DNA from: Rhodospirillales bacterium
GTDB lineage: Bacteria; Pseudomonadota; Alphaproteobacteria; Rhodospirillales; UBA2165
Length of the DNA: 64,000 nt
Assembly: GCA_028345065.1 (NCBI GenBank)
Contig: JAOMCN010000002.1
Coordinates: 1-64,000 of the forward strand
Reading direction: 5' to 3'
Below are positions 1 through 10,235 of the stretch, piece by piece. Each line of letters starts with the position of its first letter. Position 1 is the stretch's first letter. The notes under the pieces were generated by a model. It had not been told where the DNA came from, ran no database searches, and saw only the letters and a list, made by a program, of their open reading frames with translations. A program made the position numbers and the translations under genes.

Positions 1-80
1 CTATAATCAACTACGGTGCATCGGGCGTCTTCGGTAGCGACACCCCGGAACCGCATTTCCGCTTCTGGCATTTCTTCGTC

Positions 81-476
81 ATGATGATGGCATTTATTTG
101 CTTCGCGTCGATGGTATATCTGAATGAACGCACCTGGCATTCGGCAGTCGCCGCCATTCCCGTCGGCGGCGTCGCCGGGAATGCCTTCGAATTGGTCTTT
201 AGGGGTGGCGCAACCGATTTCCTGAGTACGAACGGATTGGGCATTCTTGATAATTTCTACCTTAATGCTGCTGATTTTTTCATTCTAATAGGGATCCCCG
301 TTTATTTTCTGACGGAACAGATGGAGCCCCTTGATAAAGTCCTCTGCCTGACAATCTTTGCCAGTTACATAAGCCTGACGTTGGGGCTACTTCCGGCAGA
401 GCCCTCCACTTTCATTGCCATCGGAAGTCTCTACATTCTGCTCTTCTGGTCCGGCGCCAGGAACGTTGAGACCTGA
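81..476 (+). CDS. hypothetical membrane protein (may begin upstream of the window)
   Basis: ORF of 131 aa with several hydrophobic segments (FILIGIPVYFL, SYISLTLGLLPAEPSTFIAIGSLYILLFW). Confidence 0.5.
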   Translation: MMMAFICFASMVYLNERTWHSAVAAIPVGGVAGNAFELVFRGGATDFLSTNGLGILDNFYLNAADFFILIGIPVYFLTEQMEPLDKVLCLTIFASYISLTLGLLPAEPSTFIAIGSLYILLFWSGARNVET

Positions 477-627
477 ACATGGAGAGTAACCGCGCCACGT
501 ATACAATAATTTTTGCGGCCCTGATCGCTGTCTCATACATGATAATAGTGAAGGAGATCCCCTCTGACTTCGGGACGGAAAGTGGTTATCATCTTCCGAC
601 CGGGATCTCCCTGTATAGAACGGAACG

Positions 628-1596
628 GTGATGGCAAAACTGACCGTTTCCAGGATTTGTCTGGCCATCATGGTTTGCGCCTTTACCTTCGCGTCGGCGT
701 CATCACAGCATCCGACACCCCCTGAAATCAGGGCGATTGACGATGCCATCAGCCGCCGCGACATCCCGCATGCGGACTTTCTCATAGCGAAGTATCTGGG
801 TGCGTCCTTTGAAAAAGGAGAAACCCTGAAATCCCATAACCGTCTTCTCCCCTACTTCAAGAGGCATCCCGGCTGGGCGCCGACGCACTTCATCTCAGGA
901 AAGTACTCCAGCGAGTTTATCGATTTTTTTTCGCGCGGTTCATGGAGCATCTGGGGGGATGCCTCGAGGTCGAATAATTCCCGTCATAGCAAAATTCTTA
1001 TCGAGGAGGGAACCTACGGAAATAAGGCCGTCGTAATATGGGGAACACCCTCCTACAGGAACTGGTACGTCCTCAATGATCCCGGACCCAGCCTTCTGAC
1101 CGTCATTGGTTCAGAGGACACGCGGGTCGTATTCGAACAAAAAAATAAAGGCGGTAGCTGGGAGTACTGCAAACGGAACACCATGAACCGTGAAGGCACA
1201 ATACAATACATCTGGGAACCTGAATTCATTGACCTCGACAATGACGGCGGGAGGGAACTCCTCATACGATACAACGTCATGATGGCAGACGGATACCGTC
1301 AGATACTGGATATTTATGATATCTCCTCCTTCTGCCGACCGGAATTGCTCAGAACGTTCATCGGCATCCACGGGATCGCAACCCACCACCGCAATTCAAT
1401 CGTCGTCTCCGATGAGACGTCTTTAGACGGGAAGGCGATCCTCTCCCAGGACAGGCAAAAGTTTAGATCCTTCCGCCTGGAAAAAGGGAAATTCATCAAA
1501 ATATCTGAAACCCTTGAAGATAATTTTCTATGGAAAAGCGACTGGACGAAGAGGGTAAAGGCGGTCGCAGAAAAAATGAAGAGAAAGGACTTATAA
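628..1596 (+). CDS. hypothetical secreted protein
   Basis: 322 aa ORF with N-terminal signal-like sequence (LTVSRICLAIMVCAFTFASASS); stop overlaps the next start (TAATG). Confidence 0.6.
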   Translation: MMAKLTVSRICLAIMVCAFTFASASSQHPTPPEIRAIDDAISRRDIPHADFLIAKYLGASFEKGETLKSHNRLLPYFKRHPGWAPTHFISGKYSSEFIDFFSRGSWSIWGDASRSNNSRHSKILIEEGTYGNKAVVIWGTPSYRNWYVLNDPGPSLLTVIGSEDTRVVFEQKNKGGSWEYCKRNTMNREGTIQYIWEPEFIDLDNDGGRELLIRYNVMMADGYRQILDIYDISSFCRPELLRTFIGIHGIATHHRNSIVVSDETSLDGKAILSQDRQKFRSFRLEKGKFIKISETLEDNFLWKSDWTKRVKAVAEKMKRKDL

Positions 1597-2591
1597 TGCA
1601 GACAATAGAAAACCGCATAAATGAATTGCATTTAGGCGATCCCGTGACGTTCAGGAAATTAACGATGTTTCCCCTGAAGGGGCAGGGGGAACCGTCAATC
1701 GATTACCTCACCCTCGACGAAGCGTTGAGTGCTGAGACAGCCGGCATTTCTGAAGTTTCCCGGTCTGGTTCGGTATCCGGCCTTAAATTCCTGAACGACG
1801 GGGATAAACCCGTCTTCCTCCTCGATGGGGAGGAACTTATAGGTGCCAAGCAGAACCGCATTCTGAACCTGAGCGTTCTGGTTCCCGAACATGCAGAGAT
1901 TATCATTCCCGTATCCTGCGTCGAACGGGGCCGATGGTCTTACAATTCCGAGGGCATGCGCACCTCCAACCGTTCCTACTTCTCGGAGGGTCGTGCGAAG
2001 AAAGCACGTATGGTGTCGGCCTCCCTCGGCAACTCAATGCCGGCCATGTCCGATCAATGCGAAGTCTGGCATGACGTCGCCAGAAAAAGTGCATCGTTCA
2101 GAGTTCGGTCAGATTCTGACGCCATGTCCGATATTTTCGAACAACACAGTTCCCGGATTGACGAGTTTGTCGATGCATTCCAACAGGAAGATAATCAGGT
2201 AGGGGCACTTTTTTCGATCGGAGATAACGTCGCCGGTGTCGATATATTCGATAAAACATCAACGTTACGTCATCTTCTCCCGAAACTGGTGCGTAGTTAC
2301 GCACTCGATGCCCTCGATAGTAATTTTGTGACCATCTCAGATAATGCCGAAAAGGCCGCCGACGAATTTCTCACAGTCGTCAGGTCACTCGAAACGAGAC
2401 CCTTCCCCGCCATCGGAATGGGAGAAGATGTACGCTTTGCCGGAGACGCCATCGCCGGCGGCGCATTGTTAAATGACGGCGCGGTTACTCACCTCTGCGC
2501 CTTCCCTCTTAAGCCGGAGGCAGATGATGTGAGCTCATTCACACGATCGAGGATGGCCAGGGCGTCATTCCGGAGGAGGGCTCATTCATGA
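1596..2591 (+). CDS. ARPP-1 family-like protein (paralog of 17196-18188)
   Basis: ATG at 1596 (ORF track extends upstream to 1530). LLDGEELIGAKQNRILNLSVLVP and IPVSCVERGRWSYNS...SYFSEGRAKKARMVSASL; strongly similar to the 17.2-18.2 kb ORF. Confidence 0.7.
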   Translation: MQTIENRINELHLGDPVTFRKLTMFPLKGQGEPSIDYLTLDEALSAETAGISEVSRSGSVSGLKFLNDGDKPVFLLDGEELIGAKQNRILNLSVLVPEHAEIIIPVSCVERGRWSYNSEGMRTSNRSYFSEGRAKKARMVSASLGNSMPAMSDQCEVWHDVARKSASFRVRSDSDAMSDIFEQHSSRIDEFVDAFQQEDNQVGALFSIGDNVAGVDIFDKTSTLRHLLPKLVRSYALDALDSNFVTISDNAEKAADEFLTVVRSLETRPFPAIGMGEDVRFAGDAIAGGALLNDGAVTHLCAFPLKPEADDVSSFTRSRMARASFRRRAHS

Positions 2592-3283
2592 CAAGTTTCA
2601 CGGAAACATTCGAAAAGTGCGGCATCTGCGGCACATTCACCAAACACATGGTTATGTTGAGCACCAATTCCTTCGGATCTCCGGATTTGGATCTCCGGCC
2701 GCCCGGTATGAAACGCCATACGATGGATGAGTGGCTCCAGGAGTGCCCGAAGTGCGGTTATGTCTCGGTATTCATTGGTGAGATAAAGGAAGGCGTCAGG
2801 GAAATCGTCGAGGGGGAAGAATATTCAGCACTCCATACGGGTCCCCTCTCAGGTACGCTGGCAAACCGTTTTCTCAAGGCTTCCCTGATTTCCGAATGTC
2901 TTGGAAATAGGAAGGGGGCCGGTACGTACGCCTTATATGCAGCCTGGGCGGCAGATGACGTCGGTGACCGGGCAACCGCCAGAACAGCTCGCTTAAAAGC
3001 CGCCGAACACTACATGGGCGTCGCCTCCCGCTTAGAGAAACGCGACCCCACCTCCACACGAGCCATTACCCTGAAAACACAGACCGTCGATATTCTGCGG
3101 CGATCCGGTCGTTGGGAAGAAGCTGAACAACTGGCCGACAGTCTGTCGGAACAGCAAATTGATGCGAAAATTAAGGCGGTAATCAATTTCCAGAAGTCTC
3201 TTCTCCGGCAACGGAATGACAGTCCCCATAGGGTAAACGACATAATAAATATTGATGAACGGAACAAAATTAATTCGCAGTGA
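2588..3283 (+). CDS. DUF2225-like zinc-binding protein
   Basis: CGICG...ECPKCGY zinc-ribbon pattern followed by a helical C-terminus; start overlaps previous stop. Confidence 0.45.
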   Translation: MTSFTETFEKCGICGTFTKHMVMLSTNSFGSPDLDLRPPGMKRHTMDEWLQECPKCGYVSVFIGEIKEGVREIVEGEEYSALHTGPLSGTLANRFLKASLISECLGNRKGAGTYALYAAWAADDVGDRATARTARLKAAEHYMGVASRLEKRDPTSTRAITLKTQTVDILRRSGRWEEAEQLADSLSEQQIDAKIKAVINFQKSLLRQRNDSPHRVNDIINIDERNKINSQ

Positions 3284-3501
3284 AGTCTTTGGTTTAGATG
3301 CCCGGCGGGAGAATATTCACGAAGATGTGACTTCTAACCGTTTCTATAAGCGGGAGGCACCGTAGCGGTCTTCTCACTTAGAACTGAAATTCGGCATTCC
3401 GCCTGACTTTTCAAGAATGCAGCAGACCGCTTTTGAAAAAGGTGTAACGAAATTTGGATTATTTAAAATTTGGGATTTGTCGTAAGAAAGGAACGTCTTT
3501 T

Positions 3502-5418
3502 ATGGGTCAGAATTTTAACGCCTTCCTCGCCGCTGTAATACTCGCCGGCACTTCCACACTTCTCCACAACACTGCCGGCGCGGCCACCGCCGACGAGATC
3601 GAGGACATCTGCAATGAGCGATACTATAATGCAGACCCTCGTACCTCCGTGAGACGACCGCAACGACCTCAGCATTCTAAATCAAGGTCCGCATCAAGGT
3701 TAGTCCGGGGACTAATCTCTGAGGCTCCCCAACATGAGACATCAACGCCTCTGCAAGTACCTATCCTGGATAATACTGTCTCGTTTCGTATAAATCAGGT
3801 ACGCCGGCATGAGCGGGGCGCCTTGAAACGCGATAAGCTGCAGCAAATCGAAGCTGAACCCAACCGTGACGCCTATCCCGAAGCTGACCCCAATCCCGTC
3901 AAGGTAACGGCTGAGACACCCGTCTCGACCTTCGGAGCGGACGTCGATCGGGCGTCTTATACTCTGGTCCGGAGGCATCTTCTCGAGCGCGACGTCCTGC
4001 CTCCCGCAGACGCCGTGCGCACGGAGGAGATCGTCAATGCCTTCCGCTATTCCTACGATGCGCCGACGGACCTCAACGGACGATTTAAGCCGTCCATCGC
4101 CATGTTCCCCGCTCCCTGGTCTCCCCGTAAACAGCTTCTCAGAATAGGCATTAAGGCTGCCCAGCCGGCTCCAGACAAACGGCCACCCGCCAACATTGTC
4201 TTCCTCATCGACGTCTCCGGTTCAATGAGTTCCCGGGATAAGCTGCCACTCGCCAAGGCTTCCGTCTGCATGTTACTGCATAAGTTAAACCCCCAGGACC
4301 GCGTCGCCCTCGTCGTCTATGCCGGTGCCGCCGGCACCAAACTCAAGCCGACACCCGCGCACGAAAGGGCGAAGGTACTCGCCGCTCTCGATGACCTTGA
4401 GAGCGGTGGATCGACGGCAGGTGGAGAAGGTATCCGCCTGGCCTATTCACTGGCAGAGAAGAGCTTCCGGAAGAACGGCGTGAACAGGATCGTCCTCGCT
4501 ACCGACGGTGACTTCAACGTCGGGATTCACGAACCCCGTAGGCTCCGTGACTTCATCTCCCGGAAGCGTAAGACGGGGGTCTTCCTGACGGTTTTAGGCT
4601 TCGGTCTTGGCAATTACCGGGATACGATGATGCAGACCCTGTCGCAGGCCGGCAACGGCATGGCCGCCTACATCGACAACATCAAGGAGGCGCGTCGTGT
4701 CCTCGTCGATGACGTCCTGTCGTCCCTCGTCACCGTCGCAAGAGACGTCAAGTTCCAAATAGAGTTCAATCCCGAACGTGTCGCCGAATACCGCCTCATC
4801 GGTTACGAGACGCGTCTCCTCAAGCGGACCGAATTCAATAACGACCGCGTCGATAGCGGTGACATCGGCGCCGGCCACACGGTGACGGCGCTCTATGAAC
4901 TGACATTAGTCGGTGGTGATACGCTCTCCTACCCGCTGCGGTACGCAAGGAAGAAGACGGAAGGCAACGTAAACGCCGAATTTGCTTTCCTTCGCATCCG
5001 CTTCAAAGTCAGGGGTGAGGACCGGAGCAGGCTTATTGAACGGTCCATAAACGAGAGCGACGCAATCACCGAAGGGGTCGACGTACCGACGGACGCACGT
5101 TTTGCCGCTGCCGCAGCCTGGTTCGCCGAGGCGCTCCGGAATTCTCCCCACGTCCCCGCGAACTGGTCTGACATCAGCAGGTTCGCGGATGCAGTTATCG
5201 GGGACGGCGACCCGGACGAACGCCAGGAATTTCTGCGCCTTGTCAGGACGGCCGAAGAAATCGCTGACCGCGGACAGAGAAAAATTGATCAATCGCATCT
5301 GGACACGCGTCCGGTCGTGGAAAACGAAAATGAGGTGCTAAAAATCCTCGACGATATCATGAAGGAAATGATGCAGGGCACCGATCTTATCGATAAATCT
5401 CCCCTGAGTGTGACTTAA
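3502..5418 (+). CDS. vWA domain-containing YfbK-like protein
   Basis: MIDAS motif DVSGSMS; N-terminal 'VSTFGADVDRASYTLVRRHLLERDVLPPADAVRTEEIVNAF' typical of the YfbK family; signal-like N-terminus from ATG 3502. Confidence 0.8.
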   Translation: MGQNFNAFLAAVILAGTSTLLHNTAGAATADEIEDICNERYYNADPRTSVRRPQRPQHSKSRSASRLVRGLISEAPQHETSTPLQVPILDNTVSFRINQVRRHERGALKRDKLQQIEAEPNRDAYPEADPNPVKVTAETPVSTFGADVDRASYTLVRRHLLERDVLPPADAVRTEEIVNAFRYSYDAPTDLNGRFKPSIAMFPAPWSPRKQLLRIGIKAAQPAPDKRPPANIVFLIDVSGSMSSRDKLPLAKASVCMLLHKLNPQDRVALVVYAGAAGTKLKPTPAHERAKVLAALDDLESGGSTAGGEGIRLAYSLAEKSFRKNGVNRIVLATDGDFNVGIHEPRRLRDFISRKRKTGVFLTVLGFGLGNYRDTMMQTLSQAGNGMAAYIDNIKEARRVLVDDVLSSLVTVARDVKFQIEFNPERVAEYRLIGYETRLLKRTEFNNDRVDSGDIGAGHTVTALYELTLVGGDTLSYPLRYARKKTEGNVNAEFAFLRIRFKVRGEDRSRLIERSINESDAITEGVDVPTDARFAAAAAWFAEALRNSPHVPANWSDISRFADAVIGDGDPDERQEFLRLVRTAEEIADRGQRKIDQSHLDTRPVVENENEVLKILDDIMKEMMQGTDLIDKSPLSVT

Positions 5419-5507
5419 AGCGGTTTTAGTAAACGCCAACCGGGTTCCAGAGAACGAAGTAGAAGGAATGCACGCCTCAATCACTAACGTCAGGATGCAG
5501 TAAAGGA

Positions 5508-5951
5508 GTGGAGCGGATGAACACAAAGAAATTCATAGATGCACTTTTAATCAGCCTTTTTGCCTTCGCATCTCCGGTTCGTTCGGACACGCTTCCGGTC
5601 GTGAAAGCTCCCCCGGGTGACATCAAGGTACGGCCTTTCTATTCCGTAGATTACCACGACCCTAAAGCGCAGTTTGATGACAGGGTTTGGTTTGACAGCG
5701 GGTCCGATACTTCATACGCCCTGGATGCCCTCGCTCTGGATTATATCCCGAACCCTTACATAAGAAGAGAAATTGGTTCGGTCTACTGGTGCGGTACACC
5801 AACCGGCGCATACATGAGAAGGTATGGCAAACCCCCGGAGGCATACCTGCGGAAACGCGCGGCCAGAATGGAGGCAAAATATCTCAATTTCCTGGCTAAC
5901 CGATATTTGAAAGGATATCCAGGAAGGCCACTAATTTCCAAACACGAATGA
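5508..5951 (+). CDS. hypothetical exported protein
   Basis: 147 aa ORF, signal-like N-terminus FIDALLISLFAFASPVRS. Confidence 0.45.
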   Translation: MERMNTKKFIDALLISLFAFASPVRSDTLPVVKAPPGDIKVRPFYSVDYHDPKAQFDDRVWFDSGSDTSYALDALALDYIPNPYIRREIGSVYWCGTPTGAYMRRYGKPPEAYLRKRAARMEAKYLNFLANRYLKGYPGRPLISKHE

Positions 5952-5966
5952 TCAATCCTGAAGTAC

Positions 5967-6446
5967 ATGAAAAAACTGCTGAAATTTCCGCGTATTCAGA
6001 GATTTATAGACCGGGAAAACAGGATCGTCCGTGGCCCTGATTTTGGATTTCAAATTTTATCGGTTAGGAGGACCTTCAACGCATCAATTGAAACTGTGGT
6101 AAAGGTGGAAATCGGCAGGCATAAAGTTCTCCTGACCCCGGAAGAGGCAAGTCATTACGCAAGCTGGTGGAAGTCAAATAGGGACAGGTACAGAAGTCCA
6201 CGGAAATTAAGACAATGGTGGGAAGAAAAACTGGATGACTGCAGTTCATCGGACAGGAAAAAGATGAAGAAAACCGGCCTAAAGGAAATCTGGCGCCTGG
6301 GTCTGAGCTGGGAGGAAGCACAGCATGTTTATTTAACGTGTACGGGTATTCCTGGGTACGAACCCCCGGCCCCTCGAAAGGTGATTAAATTCAGGGAATA
6401 TCTTTTAAAAAAACAAATGCGGGGAATGCCTTTCATTTGGTGGTAA
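5967..6446 (+). CDS. hypothetical protein
   Basis: 159 aa ORF following the previous gene closely. Confidence 0.4.
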   Translation: MKKLLKFPRIQRFIDRENRIVRGPDFGFQILSVRRTFNASIETVVKVEIGRHKVLLTPEEASHYASWWKSNRDRYRSPRKLRQWWEEKLDDCSSSDRKKMKKTGLKEIWRLGLSWEEAQHVYLTCTGIPGYEPPAPRKVIKFREYLLKKQMRGMPFIWW

Positions 6447-6510
6447 TTATTTTCCAGCCTTTCTAGGGTCTCCAAATGAGGCATCCAGGAAACTCTCAAT
6501 CAAACCAACC

Positions 6511-7323
6511 CTACCAGCTCGTCTCGTAAAGCCAGATGAGATTGTGATCCTCGAGGACGGTCATCGTCACGACGCGGTCCAAACGAAGCCGATGTTTGAT
6601 GTGCCATATGGGGGCACCCGAAAGGCCGCAGATAGGCATAGTAAACTTCGCCTCGGGTCGGTTGACGTCATTGCATTTGAGGCCTTCAGCATTCCACTCG
6701 AGACCTCGATCCGGTTTCGTAATTTTTAACTTTTCTCCGAAGGGTCGTGCCGTTTTAATCCACTCTCTGAGGTTCAGTTTCGAGGCATCCAGGATGACGT
6801 GAAGACCGAACTCGTAATCCATAACGGGGCGGCGATAGTAAACGGCGTGAGCGACTTTAGCGCCTTCCGGAATTTCGATCCCCGTATGTCTTCTAAAAAA
6901 TGCCGGTGCGTTGTCTGTAAGTAGGGACGTATTTTCGTAAAATTCGGGCGTCAATGCTTTTCTGAAGTTATGAACAAAAATGCCAATCGGTGCCAGGACC
7001 ATTATAAAAAAACCCGATAGAACTGAAAAAAAAATCACAACCTTTGCGGCTTTCTTCCAGAAGTTCATGGCGCCCTTCGATGCCGTTCGCCAGACGACAA
7101 CCGTCGGTATGAAACCCAGAATGATGAACACTAAGTTGGCAATAGAAAACGAAGATCCTTCACCCAAGAGCATCCACCAGAACAGCAGGACCCCCAGCGG
7201 TAACGCGAAGCCACCTAAACCGACACCCCAGAAGGCCCATCCCAAACCCACTTCACCATTCCAGATGCGATTGATCATATTTTCTCTATTGGTAGCCTTA
7301 CTAAACGGATAAATTGTAAGCAT
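6511..7323 (-). CDS. hypothetical membrane protein
   Basis: 270 aa ORF with about 3 N-terminal transmembrane segments. Confidence 0.55.
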   Translation of the reverse strand: MLTIYPFSKATNRENMINRIWNGEVGLGWAFWGVGLGGFALPLGVLLFWWMLLGEGSSFSIANLVFIILGFIPTVVVWRTASKGAMNFWKKAAKVVIFFSVLSGFFIMVLAPIGIFVHNFRKALTPEFYENTSLLTDNAPAFFRRHTGIEIPEGAKVAHAVYYRRPVMDYEFGLHVILDASKLNLREWIKTARPFGEKLKITKPDRGLEWNAEGLKCNDVNRPEAKFTMPICGLSGAPIWHIKHRLRLDRVVTMTVLEDHNLIWLYETSW

Positions 7324-7678
7324 CTGTGCCCTGCCTCTTCTCTCTATCTGTAAAACGCCTGAAAAATGAAAATTATTGAAGGACGTGAGAACTTTTTTGG
7401 AATAAAACAGAACTATTTTTTACCGTCTCGGATCATTGCCCTTCCTGTTCAGTTTCTTCTTCGATCTACGAAGTGCCTCGGCTATTCCTTCTGCTTATTT
7501 AATTTTTAGTTTTTCAAGAATTGAGTTAATTTTCTCCCGTATTGGGGGGAGTTATACGGTCGCTTAATGTGGCATCGGACATTGTCTAAATTGTGGTTAA
7601 GGTATGGCCGGATATAGCCGTATCCGGATGAGAGCGGAATATTCTCAGGTCAATTAACATGACCACCTACGGGGTAGA

Positions 7679-9073
7679 TTATTCTGCTGATTTCTTGCTG
7701 TCCTGGTAGTTATCTAAATTAAATTTTTCGTCGAAGTTTTGTTTTTCTGGTCGTTTCAAGGAAGGCTTAATGGGCTTTGGACTGGTCTCAAACATGGAAG
7801 GCGTCTCCACACCGAGATTATCGATGAGCAATCTCAGGTAAGTGACGAGTTTATCCGATGATCGCATGTTCTTCCCCCCCGCGGCATCAGCAAAAATCCA
7901 CTGACCACCACCTTTGGGATTTGTATTCCTTATCCTGACGGTCGCCGGTTCCGGGCCTTCCCAGTGGTAATAAAAAACCCCCCCCGAAACGACATCGCCA
8001 ACAAGTTCGGATAGGCAATTCTGCATCGAGTGGGCTTCCTCCCTCATGGCATCGGGGCTCGATAGAGGTATCAGCTGTTTGTGAGGGCGGAGGGGCGGCT
8101 CCGGAAATGAAATGAATTCCGATAGCCTCTCCTCCCATCGCCGGACCATACGTCTTGCCTCTTCGGGTGTTCCGACGTTGCGAATGGCATCTACGATGCG
8201 GCTTCTGATGTCTGTGGGCGCGGCCTCGAGAAGATTGATGAGGTTTCTTAATTGCCGATAAGATTGCAACCTTCTTGCTTCAAGTACCCGGATCATCGGG
8301 GGTGCGAGGAGTTCGTCGGGGAGCCGCTTTAAACCAAAGACGAATTCCCACTTGGGGCTTTTCTCATGGGAGAGGAGGTCGGATCTCTTCGGGCAATGCA
8401 TCACAGAGGCCAATTCAAAATAAAATTCAGGTTCGTAATAAGTGTCCCCCAGTCGCTTGAGGACTTTCAGGACCCTCCCCCCCTCTGGAACGGAGATCAG
8501 GCTGTTGATCAGTTTTTTTCTTTTTGAGGACATGATTTCGCCGGCGAGGTCCTTACGACGCCTTCTGGATAAGCGTGACGCTCCGGAAAGAACCAGAACG
8601 GCGACGACGAACTGCCCGTAGTTGGCGCGAATTTCCTGATCCAGAAACCTGGCAAATTCCGGCACCTGCCAAATCATATCCAGAAGTAACCAGCTGTACT
8701 GGCCGAAAGGAGCGACGAGGCTCCTGATGGAGCGGGGGATCGACGAAAGATAGGCTATGAATGCTCCTCTTTCCTGTTGATGCCACTTCGGGGAGCGTCT
8801 GACGTTCATCTTCGGAAACCGCATCCTGAAAGAAACTTCGGATGTCTTCCAGACGCCGCCTTCATCCATGAACCTCCAGTGGGGGATGACTTCCCTGGCG
8901 GGCCTCCCCTCCGCTTTTTTTTGCCAGCAACCGAACAGATGATCCCAGCTGCCGTAGACGTAGCGAAGGCCTTCGACCTCTTCGACGAGGTTCTCGGTTG
9001 AATACTGATAACACCAGTTGACGGCCGTCCGGGCCTCTCTGTCATCAGGTAAATCAAGCGGTATTTGCTCCAT
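7679..9073 (-). CDS. PcfJ-like domain protein
   Basis: 464 aa; C-terminal 'EEAHSMQNCLSELVGDVVSGGVFYYHWEGPEPATVRIRN' resembles the PcfJ-like motif. Confidence 0.5.
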   Translation of the reverse strand: MEQIPLDLPDDREARTAVNWCYQYSTENLVEEVEGLRYVYGSWDHLFGCWQKKAEGRPAREVIPHWRFMDEGGVWKTSEVSFRMRFPKMNVRRSPKWHQQERGAFIAYLSSIPRSIRSLVAPFGQYSWLLLDMIWQVPEFARFLDQEIRANYGQFVVAVLVLSGASRLSRRRRKDLAGEIMSSKRKKLINSLISVPEGGRVLKVLKRLGDTYYEPEFYFELASVMHCPKRSDLLSHEKSPKWEFVFGLKRLPDELLAPPMIRVLEARRLQSYRQLRNLINLLEAAPTDIRSRIVDAIRNVGTPEEARRMVRRWEERLSEFISFPEPPLRPHKQLIPLSSPDAMREEAHSMQNCLSELVGDVVSGGVFYYHWEGPEPATVRIRNTNPKGGGQWIFADAAGGKNMRSSDKLVTYLRLLIDNLGVETPSMFETSPKPIKPSLKRPEKQNFDEKFNLDNYQDSKKSAE

Positions 9074-9187
9074 AACGGTTATTTGATATGATGAAGGTGT
9101 CAGAAACGGTCATATTATATAAGTTTCACCCTACTCCCGATTTTGACTCTGTGTTAACCTTGCTCAGATGCGGTAAGGGAGAGTGAC

Positions 9188-10168
9188 ATGAGATACGAGA
9201 AGTTCGAAATTTTGCTCCACCTTGCGCTTGAAATGCAGGCGAGACGCAGCGGCATGTCCCTCGAAGATATACAGGAGCGTTTTTCCGTCGGACGGAGGAC
9301 GGCCATGCGTATGAAAGATAGTATCATGCGCGTTTTTACTCAGGGTGACGAAGTGCCGTCAGACGACCGTAAGAAGAGATGGCGCATCCCCGGGGGCGTC
9401 GTCAATAAACTGATTTCCTTTACCGCAGAGGAATTGGCCGACCTTGAGGCGGCAGTCCAGATCCTGAAACGCGATAACATGAAGGAAGCCTCCGCTAACC
9501 TTGAAGACCTCTCCACCAAACTTAAGGCCCTCATGGATACCGGCGTCGCCCGCCGTGTCGAACCCGACCTGGAAGCTCTTCTCGAGGCCGAGGGCCTCGC
9601 CATGCGGCCCGGACCGAAACCGAGAATAAGCTCCCTCGTCCTTGAAGACCTGAGGGAAGCCATTAAAGCCTGCCAGAAAGTTGAAATCCGACACCGGAAC
9701 CGTGTGACCAACCGCCTGAGGAGCAGGGTTGTCTGCCCCTACGGTTTCCTATACGGCAACCGACACTATCTCCTGGCTTACGATGAAGGGGCCAGAGACT
9801 ACCGGAAGTTTGCCCTCCCCAACGTCGAGGAGGTGAACGGAACGGGAGACTATTTCGAGAGGGACGAAGGTTTTTCCATAGAGGAATATGCCGAGGCGTC
9901 ATTCGGCGTCTACAGCGAAGATCCCTTCGATGTGGTCTGGAAGTTCTCACCAGAAATTGCCGGTGACGTGAAGCAATACTCCTTCCATCCGCAGCAAATT
10001 ATGAAACAGGAAGAAGACGGCTCGGTTCTGGTAGAATTCCGGGCGGGCGGCATTCTGGAGATGGCCTGGCACCTCTATAAGTGGGGGCAGCACGTGGAGG
10101 TTATAAAACCCCGGGAACTCGCGGAAATGGTGCACCCCAACCGCATGACGTGGGAAGGTCAGATTTAG
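9188..10168 (+). CDS. WYL domain-containing HTH transcriptional regulator
   Basis: N-terminal HTH (MSLEDIQERFSVGRRTAMRMKDSI); WYL-type 'RVVCPYGFLYGNRHYLLAYDEGARDYRKFALPNVEEV'. Confidence 0.8.
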   Translation: MRYEKFEILLHLALEMQARRSGMSLEDIQERFSVGRRTAMRMKDSIMRVFTQGDEVPSDDRKKRWRIPGGVVNKLISFTAEELADLEAAVQILKRDNMKEASANLEDLSTKLKALMDTGVARRVEPDLEALLEAEGLAMRPGPKPRISSLVLEDLREAIKACQKVEIRHRNRVTNRLRSRVVCPYGFLYGNRHYLLAYDEGARDYRKFALPNVEEVNGTGDYFERDEGFSIEEYAEASFGVYSEDPFDVVWKFSPEIAGDVKQYSFHPQQIMKQEEDGSVLVEFRAGGILEMAWHLYKWGQHVEVIKPRELAEMVHPNRMTWEGQI

Positions 10169-10235
10169 AAGAAGCCCGGGAAACTGGATGAATGAACTAA
10201 TCGCCCTCAAATTCTAGGGTGCTGAAAAATTACAC

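Noticed and set aside
3324-3343. tgtgacttctaaccgtttc as another copy of the TGTGAC...GGTCA motif
   Set aside because: Only the first half matches; too weak
5409-5428. tgtgacttaaagcggttt as motif copy
   Set aside because: Overlaps the vWA gene stop and spacing differs
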